A stretch of DNA of 64,000 nucleotides from Dromaius novaehollandiae (taxonomy: Eukaryota > Chordata > Aves > Casuariiformes > Dromaiidae). Location: the NCBI RefSeq assembly GCF_036370855.1, contig NC_088103.1, forward strand, positions 33,211,904 to 33,275,903. The letters are read 5' to 3'. The notes beneath the pieces are model-generated. The model was not told the origin of the DNA and ran no database searches. It was given only the letters and a program-made list of their open reading frames with translations. The position numbers and the translations under genes were made by a program. Below, piece by piece: positions 54,463-64,000 of this stretch. Position 1 is the first letter of the stretch. Every line of letters starts with the position of its first letter.

Positions 54463-54650
54463 CATCTCCCAGACCCCCTGCAGCACAGAGAGCTGGCTGA
54501 GCACCCTAAACTCTTGATCTTTCTGCCATTTTTAACTGGCCCAACTTTAGCTCCTTTCTGAAAGAGCCCATTCCTTGGGTCCCAGGTCGGATTTTCCCCT
54601 GCCCTCATCTGCAGTTTCCTTCTCTCTATGGAGCTGCTCTGAGACTTTTC

Positions 54651-54688
54651 AGACTCCTGACCTAGAGCCAGACTCCTGACCTAGAGCC
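54651..54688. repeat. Perfect 19-bp tandem duplication
   Basis: AGACTCCTGACCTAGAGCC occurs twice without a spacer, followed by AG that begins a third copy. Confidence 0.95.
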
Positions 54689-55719
54689 AGTAGGACCTGC
54701 CCCATCCACCTTCAAGACTGAACTGGCAAAACATCTCTGCAGAGATTCCTACCACTGTGGGGATCCCCAGCCCTCAGAGGCAGAATCCTTACTCTTCTAT
54801 CTGTGTGGCTGTTCCTCACAAGGGTCAAAGCAAACTGGGATCTACCTAGGATCTACCCAGCTATCATCATTTCTAAGCTGCATTGTTTGCATCCCATTCC
54901 CAAGAAAGACCTTCAAAGAGAGCTCCTGGCCTTCGTATGGTCTTTGCTGAGCAAACTCAGCTCTAGCAAGCTCCAGTTCTTACCTGGAGTGGCCCAGCTC
55001 CCTCCCTGAAGCTCAGGGACTCTGTGGTCCCCCAGAGACATATGGGAAGTGAACCCCCCGGGAAAGGTGCCTGGGCTGGGCACCACACACCAGAGGCCAG
55101 TCCCAGCCTAGGGCCTGGCAGGGAGGCAGGACATGGCTGAGACAGGCACAGTGACTTGGAGGAGCAGGGCAAGGTGGCTGCCTTTGGTTTGACCATGTCA
55201 CAGTTGTGGCTGGAGCACGACAGTTTGGTCTATAGGGCAAAGCATGGCCACTACCATGGGTCTGGGAACAGGAGGAAACCCACTTAGCATCTTCCCATCC
55301 TCAGGCCAGAAAAATCAAGTGCTATGCCTCAGAAAACTGACCCTAAAGACTTCCAAATTCATGGTCTAGTGGTACCCAGCCCCCTACCCCAGAGCCCTCA
55401 CCTTGCACCCCATAGCGCTTCCCCTCCCAGGCCTGCAACACATGCTCAAATCACCTTGGGCCAACCAACTTCAGACCAAGGAGCCCAGCTCTGCAGATGC
55501 CCAGCGCTCATGACTAGCCAAGCTCCTTCCACCAATGGCCTCTCACACAAACAGCCCTTCACGCTTGGAGATGGCAAGCACATGAGGGAGGGAGTGATGC
55601 TCCACTAGGATGGGGTTATTGCTTCTGGGGACAGAAGAGAAGAGAGCAAACCAATGCTGCCTCCCTCTTCCCCCCCAGCCCCAGCCCCCACCCTTCCAAA
55701 ATAAACAGGCCTGGGAAAT

Positions 55720-55930
55720 AATAGCCAATGTGAAAGGAATTAAAAAGGCTTGAGTGTGTGCGTGTGTGCGCGAGTCCTGCCAGGTTAATACTGCTGCCTA
55801 TTCGCCTGACAGCTCCAAGATTGATTACCCGCCTCAGCGCTCTTTATAACTTGATCAGTCGAATTAATCTCTGGCTGCGGGCCCATCTGATGCCAGGCAT
55901 CACAAATTTAATTTGGAGGTGTACAGGATC
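55720..55930. promoter_or_regulatory. Candidate conserved enhancer
   Basis: AAATAATAGCCAATG, GGAATTAAAAAGG, GGTTAATACTGC, AGATTGATTACCCGCC, TTTATAACTTGATCAG, TCGAATTAATCTC and AAATTTAATTTGGAGG. Composition changes sharply on both sides. About 25.5 kb upstream of TLX1. Confidence 0.5.
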
Positions 55931-56139
55931 TTTTATTCCTCCTTCCCTCCACCACCCCCATCCCTGTCCCTTTCCTTTTCTTCTCTGCTTGCAAGCACAC
56001 GTGGGTGCAAGGCTCCCGCTGCCGTAGGGATGACCTGGGCTGTCAAAGCTTTGCTGGGGCTGCAGGGAATAACATCATCAGGTAAATCCATGCTACACAC
56101 AGAAAAAAAGAAAAAAAAAGCAGGAGGCCAAAGCAGACA

Positions 56140-56290
56140 CTAAGTAAGACATATTAATGTACTAAAGACTTAATGAAGTTTGGGGGGTGGGGATGGAGGG
56201 GAAAGTGCTTACTTTATTAGTTTATGGCCGATTAATGGGAACGGTCATTACAATGATGGAGATGGATTGCTCCCATCAAACACAACCAGC
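56140..56290. promoter_or_regulatory. Candidate conserved enhancer, small
   Basis: ACATATTAATGTAC, ACTTAATGAAG, ACTTTATTAGTTTATGG, CCGATTAATGGG and GGTCATTACAATG within about 130 bp. Confidence 0.4.
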
Positions 56291-58460
56291 ATCTCCTTTT
56301 GGAAGGTAGAGGGGTGCCCGACACGAGCTCCATGGAAGATCTCTCTGCTTGGCCGGGCCCAGGCAGGGAGGACGAGGGGCACAGGGGAGGTCCGCGGGGT
56401 GCGGGTGGGTTTTTGAAGGATGCCAGGAACTGGAGACTGAGTGAATGGGGGCTTCAGGGGAGGAATGAGGGGTCAGTGCTTCAGATGAGGGGTCCTGCAG
56501 AGAGATCCCAGCTTCCAAAAAGGAAGGCAAGGGGGGAAGCTGGCGAGAAAGCAAACCCTACACCAGCAGGCAGCAAGGCAGCCTGGAGGCAACCTCAGGG
56601 TACCAAAGACACATTCAGCTTCCAGGTCCAGAGGGAGGGCATGCTGGGCATGTTACACCCAGGTTGCAACCCACCCAGAAGGGGACAAGACAGACAAATG
56701 GACTGACTGGGAGCTGGGACTCCGCTCCCCAGGTAGTAAGCGATGGGATAAGGCCAGGCTTGCCACTGGTCACACAACTCACCCAAACCAGGCTGGTTCT
56801 CCTGGGTAAAAAGGGCTCCTAACCCCACCATGGACACAGACTGAGCACCCAGCTCAGCAGCCTCTGTCCACACTGCCTGCTCTTGCCGGCCCCAAGAAGC
56901 AGCTGAGATCCTTCCCAGCAGGGCCCAATCCTATGTGCCCAGCACACCCACAGGATCTACCAGCAGCCAGCATGGAGGGGCAGGGAGGTGGTGGCCATGA
57001 GGCACTGGGTGTTGGGAGCTTCATGGGCTCCCAATGCCCCCAGCAGCCTACAGCTCTCACCCACACCCCATGCCATCCCAGCTCTGCACTGAGCTACCCA
57101 CAAGTGAGGACTTCAGGACTGGGCCTGGACCAGGAGGTAGAAATCACTTCAGTTCACACCAGAACACTTAAATACCTGCTCAAACCCCAGGTGCCCCATG
57201 GCAATGACCCAGAGGTCCCTAGGCACCTCATGATAATCAGAATTATCCAATAACTCTCCAGCTGCTAATTGGTAGTTACCCTTTAAATCCCTGGGGCAGG
57301 GTAGTAATTCTTATTCACTGCAAGCCAGGCTACTGAATGCTGTTTACTAGGGCCAAGGGAATAAATGCAGCAGGGAAACACTTATATCCACACAACTACC
57401 TTAATTCCTCCTGTACTGCATTTGCAGTCTCTCACATTTGCCTCCCACCAAAAATTTACACCAGCCATGGGAAGATTTTTTTTTCTTTTAATGGCCAAAA
57501 TATTCAGTGTGGAGAAAGGAATCAGGAGAGAGCATCTTGGACACTTGTGCAAATTTTGCTATTTGTCTGAGAAGCTAAGATCTGGTAAGCTCCAGATATG
57601 GGGGAAAGAAGAGACAAAGGGAAACACATCTCTTGCCTTTCCTTGGCTGCCAGGGTCCCAGAGCACAGCTGGGATCAGCCCAGCAGCATCCCAACCCATT
57701 CACCCAGACATTAGTGGGGCAGGGGGCCCCCAAGGCCAGGGCAGCAGAGGTGAAAATGCATTTGCCAAAATCCTTGGAAGAAGCAAACGTGGCATCCCAG
57801 GTGGCTGCTTTCCCCATAGCCTCACCTGCAAGGGTCCCAGCCGCTCTCACCTCACTGGGGAGCTCCAGCCTTGGGACCCCAGCTCTGCCCAGCCCTGGGC
57901 AGCTGCTGCACAGCATCAGCTGCAGGGAAACAGGTTCTTTTCCTGCCCCCCCCCCCCCCAGTAATTTTGTTATCATGAACCATGACCTTTCTGTGTATGG
58001 CTGGGTGCAGCTTGTTGAACATCATGGCCTGGGGGCCCACTGAGCAGTGAGAGATTTGCTTTACTGTACAACCTTGACCTTAGAGTTAATATGCAGGAGT
58101 GATGCAGGGAACTCGCCCTCAGCCCCTCTCCAGCCCTTTTCCACCTACACACAGATATGCAGGAGAGATTGGGACATGGAGCCCCTTTCCAGCTTCCCCT
58201 CAGGGAAGGAGTGACCCCAGCCCTGGATGGGACCCCCCCCCCCACCTCCCCAGGGCTGGCACCAGGGTAGCACAGGTCATGGGGAGGGAGTGCTCCCTGT
58301 GTTCCCCCCAACCTCCTGGACCTCAGGTCTGGGGCTGATCCTCTTCATCCCATGAGTTACCTGGTGGTCCAGGTCATTTCCCACCCAGTCACTGGACAGG
58401 CACAGGCTCTAACTCTGCCAGTGCCACCGCTCTTCTGAATCCACTTGGGCTCACAGCCTT
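56290..58460. other. Intergenic DNA, no gene seen
   Basis: A small TAAT-rich patch lies at 57225-57320 (ATGATAATCAGAATTATCC, GCTAATTGGTAG, GTAGTAATTC). A 14-base C run lies at 57946-57959. No exon recognised. Confidence 0.45.
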
Positions 58461-58565
58461 TCATCATTCCTGAGTGATGAATAACCATCCTAATGAATGG
58501 AGGGAAATTGGATTAGCACTGAACACCCATGTGCTTAAACCGTGCCTGATTAAACCCCCATCTGT
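58460..58565. promoter_or_regulatory. Candidate conserved enhancer, small
   Basis: GAGTGATGAATAACC, CTAATGAATGG, TTGGATTAGCAC and CCTGATTAAACCC, with TGGATTA being an OTX/PITX-type core. Confidence 0.35.
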
Positions 58566-58829
58566 GCAGGGAAAGGCCAAGTCCCCCTAGCACTCCAAAG
58601 CAAGGGAGATGGCAACACTTGTGCACAACCTCACCTGCAGCCTGTTAGGTCATTTCAAGTGCTTAGGTGCCTCTCTTCGCCCAGCAAAGGACCCCCTGAA
58701 GGCTGAGCTGGGAAGTCTGGGGCTGGCTTTCCCTCACATCAGGCATCCCTTCAGTCTGCTGACCTGTTCCCAGTGAACAGTTTTGCAGCTAAAGGAGGGA
58801 AACAAGTTGCAAGAGACTTAACATCATCC

Positions 58830-58925
58830 CTGAGCTCTGCCACTGGGTCCCTGCCTCAGCTGGGAGAAATCAAGCCCATCCTCTGTGCCTCAGTTTCCCC
58901 ATCTGACTGATATGAGCAACAGCTT
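58830..58925 (+). mobile_element. MIR-type SINE relic
   Basis: TGAGCTCTGCCACTGGGTCC, GAGAAATCAAGCCCATC and CTGTGCCTCAGTTTCCCCAT follow the MIR consensus in order. This is the best preserved MIR core in the window. Confidence 0.65.
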
Positions 58926-61329
58926 CTTAAATGTTAAGACTATTTTCTGTAAAAGACTGTCTCCTGCTAGGGATTTGCCCAGCAACAGGAAAAGCTCTTT
59001 GGCAACATGTTTCTGTTCTCCATTATTCTCCACTAGGCATATTTATTAATGTCTTTTCTGTAGAGAGCTGGAGAACAGGAAAATGGGGCAAGAAAATTCA
59101 ACAGACAGTAAGGAGAGATCATCCACTGTTCAGAGCATGTCCTCAGCAGGAAAATTCTTCTAGATGTTTTAGTCTGATTTCCTGAAGACAAGAGGTTTAT
59201 ATGAAAACACTGTCTAGTTTTCACTCTTGTGTGAACTCAGGCTAGGTAATTTCAACAAACCTCCAAACCCTGAGACCAAGAATTTGTTTGCTTAAAGCAT
59301 CTCTATGAGGAAAAAAAAAACACATGAAAGAGGACCTCATTTTATTCTGCAGGCAACAAGAGCAGGCTAGGCCACCTTTTCTCTTAGTGACAGGCTTATT
59401 GCAGCCCCCCTTCACTGTTAAAACAATTGGAAAACAATTAGGACCTATTTTTAAGTTGTTTTTCTTTGGTTTTAAACCCAGTCTCTGAATTCACCAACTC
59501 CAAATGTAATTTCATTTGGTCTTGAAATCCCACCTGTGGCTCTTCACACTGTGACCCAGCACCCCAGGACAGACAGGCCCTTGGCTCCAGCCAGTGACAC
59601 CCCATTTTTCCCAGCCACCACACATGGGCACAAGGGTTTGATTCATCAGCAGCCTTGCCAAAAGCTACTTTGGATCATCACGACCCAGGGTTTGGCTGCC
59701 ATACTGCTTTGGCATTCATTTTCTCTCATACTCACACAAGATGAGGCTGCAACATCTGCTGATTGGACATTGGTATGTAATGAAACAGTCATTGCTCTCA
59801 CTGACAGTCCAGCAATCCTGCTTCACAAACTTCTTGGGTTTCTCTTTTGCTTCCTTTTGCAGCCTTTCCAACAACCAGCCCTAGACTGCTCTTCCTGGTT
59901 TCTCTGCATAGAAATGAGTTGGTGCCATACCCAGAGATGGCATGGTCAGTCCACATTTGCCCCTGGGCTCCATCAGGTTGGAGAAAAGAGCTGTTGTCTT
60001 TGCATCTCATTGGAGTTTAACCCCTAATGCCAATTTAATTGCCTGGCTCATTTGCTGCAGGGTCCTGAGCAGGCAGGTGTGGGGAGCCAACCTTGTCAGC
60101 TTTTCAGTATGGCTGTCATCTGGCAAGTCAAGGCCAAGGCCAGCACCATGGGAGGTGACCAAGAGCTGCCCTGTGGCACTGGGGGGTCACTGCATCCCCA
60201 GAGTGCCAGTATGGGACAGGCAGGCACCCTGGGACAGGGGCTGCAGGACCAGGGGGATAGTCACCACTGCCCCTAGCCAAGCCAAGCTGACACTGTGGTC
60301 CAGCACAGCAGTTAGACAGTGGCTTGAAAGCCCCCACACCGCTCAGTTCACATCTCTAACAAACAAGCTTTCCAGTCCACGACACTGCCACCGAAGATCC
60401 CTCACAGGTTAGGGGAGCTGAGACTCTGTAACACTCAGGATCTGTCCAAGCACCCAGGGTCCTGCCTTAGACCTAAGTCAGATCACAGCCAGGGTCTCTG
60501 CTCTCCTGCAGGCTCACCCTGGAGCTGGGACTATTCATTTCAGACCACAACACCAGCTGCGCTCCTGCAAAGCATCTGTATTTCACCTACACCAGAGATG
60601 ACTTCCAGCAGTGGAGGGAGGCTGATAACATCCTGGGAAGAAGAGCTTGCAAAGCTCTGGTGCCCTCTCTCCTCACTACTGTTGGGGCACAGGCCATGTT
60701 TGGCAATTCACAAACAAGCACTTGCCATGGGACCTGCAAAGAGTCCCACCTAAATGCACCTTTCTGAGGGTCTGACTGCCCAAAGCAACAGTAACACAGG
60801 AGCAATTCCTCAAACCACCACACTGAAATCGCACCAGATGAGTAGCCTTCCCAAATTATTCCTAGCCAGTTGATCTCATCTGCAGATGAACTAGTAACTC
60901 ACAGCTCATTTCTCAGTGCTGCACTGGTTATTCACTCCCTTGGTCTCCAGTCCAATGAGCAGCTGTGCTAGAACTGGGACTGAGACAATGACCCAGGGCT
61001 GGGAGATGCTGTCCAAGCCCCCATCCCATGTCCCACCTGTATAAACTACATAAGACTTCCCAAGCAATAAGGCCAGCACAAATTATCCAGAAAACTGTTC
61101 TAGAGAAAGGAAATCCATTTGCTGGCAGATTGAACACACCAGCCAGATCTGACCCCAACAGCGGGCTGGAAGGCACTTTGTGCAGCCCCCTGCCCTGACA
61201 CAGGACCAGCTTTGCTTGCCCAGTGGGCATCCAACCCTCCTCAGCAAATGAGCTAGAAAGATTGTCACAGATCTGCCTGGTCCATCCCACATCCCCCAGC
61301 ACAGCCAACAGCCCGTGTCACCCCCTACT

Positions 61330-61640
61330 CACATGTCTACCCTGCTGTTATGGGTCTCCAAGTGATGGAGACCCCACACTCACCTGGGATGGTGTGCTAG
61401 GGCACCAAGCTTTTCTAGATGATGGAAAACCTGTCCTAGCATCTGACCTGGCCCTCTCCAGACTCAGGACCCTGAAGGTGAGGCCCACCCTTCCCCCTCA
61501 CTCATGAGGCCCACTCTGCTCCCCCTCTCCCCCCCCCCATCCAAGGCCAAGCAACTTCAGCTGTTCCTTACAGGCCACATTTCCTAGGTGCTCTCCTTGG
61601 ATGTCTGCAGCTAGTCCATGTCTCTGAGACATTGCCCAAA
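61330..61640 (-). mobile_element. Old CR1-like LINE fragment, heavily decayed
   Basis: The plus strand shows CTCCAAGTGATGGAGACCCC and, 200 bp later, TTCAGCTGTTCCTTACAGGC CACATTTCC. The order and wording recall antisense old CR1 copies (aagtgatggagaatccacc; ctgttcctcacaggacatg). Divergence is high. Confidence 0.35.
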
Positions 61641-63829
61641 GCTGCAGATAGTGCTATAGCCAGAGCCTCCCCACAAGGAGCAAACACCAAATAAGCCCCA
61701 CCTTAGAGACTGGTTCATGCAAAAGTTACAAAGACCCTGGTCCATTATGTCCATGAGCCTTGCCGCCATGCCAGTTTAAACCCCTAAAATCTAAATCCCC
61801 TTGAGGACTGTGCTGTGAAAACCCCAGCCCAGGCTGCTTGCAGACACTCCCCAGCACACTTTGCCTGCCAGCTTCACGCAGACTCCCAGAGCGAGGGAGG
61901 TGGGGAGCCCTTGCTAGTGCACCCAGCAGGGAAGGGCCACGTGTGCCAACGGCTCTTCAACCGTAATGAAAATCTCAGGTATCCCAGCCCAGCCAAATCA
62001 CCTCCTACACACGCAGCGCAGCACTGGAGTAGCAATAAAAGTGTCAGGGACATCTCCTTGTGCATCACCAGACTGCAGCATTTCAGGAGAGGCCTGTGCA
62101 GAGGTTAATTATTGCTTCCCTCTCTTCCCCTCTCGCTCCCAGTTTAAGATGGATCTGACTGTCAGGAGGGGTGACAGATGAAGACAAAGCACAGGTACGG
62201 CTCCCATGAACTCTGCGCCCGCCTGTATCATCCTAGAGCAGCTGGGAGCATGTGGAGTGGAGCTGGGGGGAGGCAAGAGGGGGGGGGTGAGCTGAGAAAG
62301 CATAGCACTGGAATAGATCTGCTGTGTGGGGACTTCTGGTCACTGAACTGGGAGAAGCAAAATTACAGCTCCTTTTGCCTTCCGCTATGGGAGATGGATT
62401 TTTTTCTTTTCCCCCTCCTTGCCTCTAAATGGTGGAAGGGACAGTCCCTAGTGGGATGCAGTTTCATGACTTTGATATCAGCAGAAGTCTTTTGCCAAAC
62501 ATCAAGGATTTAGGTCAAACAGGAGAAAGGGAACACATGGTTAGATAGAAATCTTCTCCATGAAGGTCCCATCACTGCGAGCATAAACATGTATTCAGAC
62601 ATCTCCCCCTTGAGATTTAATGCAATAAAACCCAGGATCAGGGTCCCTGCCCTGCCACCCTCACAGGTCTCAAGTCCTGCTTTGTAGAACAGTTTCCAGG
62701 TTGAACAGTACTCAAGTCCTTCAGGCAGAAGGAGGTTTTGAGGCACTGTTATTAGCAGTCCCCAGCAGACAGACAGCTCTGAGCAGCCCTCTTGCACACA
62801 CAGGATTTGTCCTCAACTTTCCTCACTGAACAGTGGCTTTTATAACCCCACTATTGCCACTACAAACTTGCTTTGACTGCTGGCAGTGGAAGGACAGGAG
62901 CTGACAGTGATCTTGTCCTAAGAAACCAAGTCCCTTACTCCAGAGATTATCAGATTTGTTGGCCTGTTTCAGTCACCTTTGACAGAGGCCTCTGCAACTT
63001 TGTCCTCCCAGCGAATAGAGGACCAAGTCCATTGCCCAGGAGACACTCAGCCCTGCTGTTCCCAACAGGGACAGGAGACAGCTGCCCTGGAAGTGACTTC
63101 TCTCCTTTTTCCATCCAGATAGGGAAAAACTACTGGAGCACACACCAAAAAATCAGTTCCTGTGCAGCAGACATGAGCCCATCAGGTTCTCCTGTGAAAA
63201 AACAGCTGCTTTGCTTCCAAGGCTGTTTTCCATAGTTAAGGGATGCTCTGACAGGGAAACATGTGCCCTGCTGTTGCTGCAGCGCTGCTGGTTTTTGCTG
63301 CTGCTGCCCCCTCTCCCCCCTGCACAGGAATTCCCCAGGCCGCGGGAGCAGGGGCCAGCCTTTTCCGCTCCAGGACAGTCTGGAGCGGTTCATCAGGAAG
63401 ATGGATTTGCACCCCTTCCCCTGGAGCTTGCAGAGGAGCTGGCCGCAATCTGGTTTAGCTCTCGCCTGTGCGGAGGAGCTGCCAAGGCACTGCTCAGCAT
63501 CCATCTCCATGAGGGCTGCGGGCTGGGAACCGTGGCTGTTGCTGGGAACCAAGGCCCCAGGAGATGCGCCAGCTCCTTGGGGACACAGCAGCACCCATAT
63601 TGCCCCAAAAACCAGACTGTCCCAAGGACAACATCCAACACGCTCCTAAGGGAGAAATGGGCTCAGAGAGCTCTGCAGCAAGTGGGGGCTGGTGTCAGCC
63701 CTCCTTAAAGCCCGCTCTGCAGGGGAAAGGGCCCTTGCAGGGCCAAGGCAGGAGGAATGCCAGTACTGAAGGTTTTCATCTCCATGGAAAGCCTTTCATG
63801 GATAATCCTAATGGAAAGGTCTGACTTGA

Positions 63830-64000
63830 GCCATTCCCAAACTGCATTTCCTTTCCAGGCTTTCCAGCCATTTCAGCCTTGTTTGATGCTATTTAGCTGC
63901 AGTTGCTGAAGGAAACATCACTTCAAATTAAACCAAAGGGGAGCATTTTAGCTGGACAGCTTTGAAGTAGGAGATTTTTATAAAAGCCTATATTTCCTCC
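63830..64000. promoter_or_regulatory. Candidate regulatory island at window end
   Basis: GATGCTATTTAGCTGC, CTTCAAATTAAACC, GCATTTTAGC and TTTTTATAAAAGCC, running off the end of the window. Confidence 0.25.

Larger units (their letters stand above)
52660..55720. other. Intergenic DNA, no gene seen
   Basis: Holds a 15-base G run (54448-54462) and a 19-bp tandem duplication (54651-54688). No exon recognised; the 329-codon minus-strand frame at 52402-53391 shows no known domain. Confidence 0.45.
58925..64000. other. Intergenic DNA toward the high-coordinate end, no gene seen
   Basis: Contains an old CR1-like antisense fragment (about 61330-61640) and possible regulatory patches at 61965-62125 (GTAATGAAAATC, GCAATAAAAGTG, GGTTAATTATTGC) and 63830-64000. 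No KAZALD1-like signal peptide, IGFBP, Kazal or Ig exon is recognised. Confidence 0.45.

Overview
The window is vertebrate nuclear DNA, most likely from a sauropsid (crocodilian, bird or turtle). The evidence is spliced coding sequence with consensus GT/AG sites, CpG islands, CR1 LINE tails and several MIR-type SINE relics. The protein closely resembles chicken TLX1 as I remember it. The number of recognisable MIR copies, plus an older CR1 type common in turtles and crocodilians, leans me toward a crocodilian, but this is not settled.

One protein-coding gene is clearly present: TLX1 (HOX11), a T-cell-leukaemia homeobox transcription factor, on the minus strand in three coding exons. Exon 1 is 30232-29758, exon 2 is 28010 or 27974 to 27773, and exon 3 is 24239-24017. 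The introns are 1.7 kb and 3.5 kb. The reading frame closes exactly and gives 299 residues with the inner exon 2 acceptor or 311 with the outer one. The N-terminus carries the Eh1 Groucho motif, FPWM is the PBX-binding motif, and the homeodomain has the TLX-specific threonine at position 47. The gene lies in a CpG island (about 27.8-32.2 kb); a second GC-rich block lies at 35.7-38.3 kb. A probable 3' UTR runs to twin AATAAA signals near 22.76 kb.

The rest has no recognisable gene. By vertebrate synteny (memory, not tested here), LBX1 should lie beyond the low-coordinate end, downstream of TLX1, and KAZALD1 beyond the high-coordinate end. Neither is in the window. The flanks look like a developmental regulatory landscape: many 100-500 bp A+T-rich islands dense in TAAT/ATTA homeodomain words sit in GC-rich, repeat-poor DNA. 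These occur upstream of TLX1 (36.5-39.4, 44.3, 47.5-49.9, 52.3, 55.7-58.6 and 63.8 kb) and downstream (5.2, 10.4, 11.8, 12.7, 14.9-15.4, 19.7 and 20.7-21.7 kb). I offer them as candidate conserved non-coding enhancers. Conservation itself cannot be seen from one sequence.

I found no evidence of a novel enzymatic, defence or mobile system. The best leads are the tandem in-frame acceptors of TLX1 exon 2, a PBX-type site in the proximal promoter, and two unusual clusters of palindromic homeodomain sites at 39.3 and 48.8 kb.
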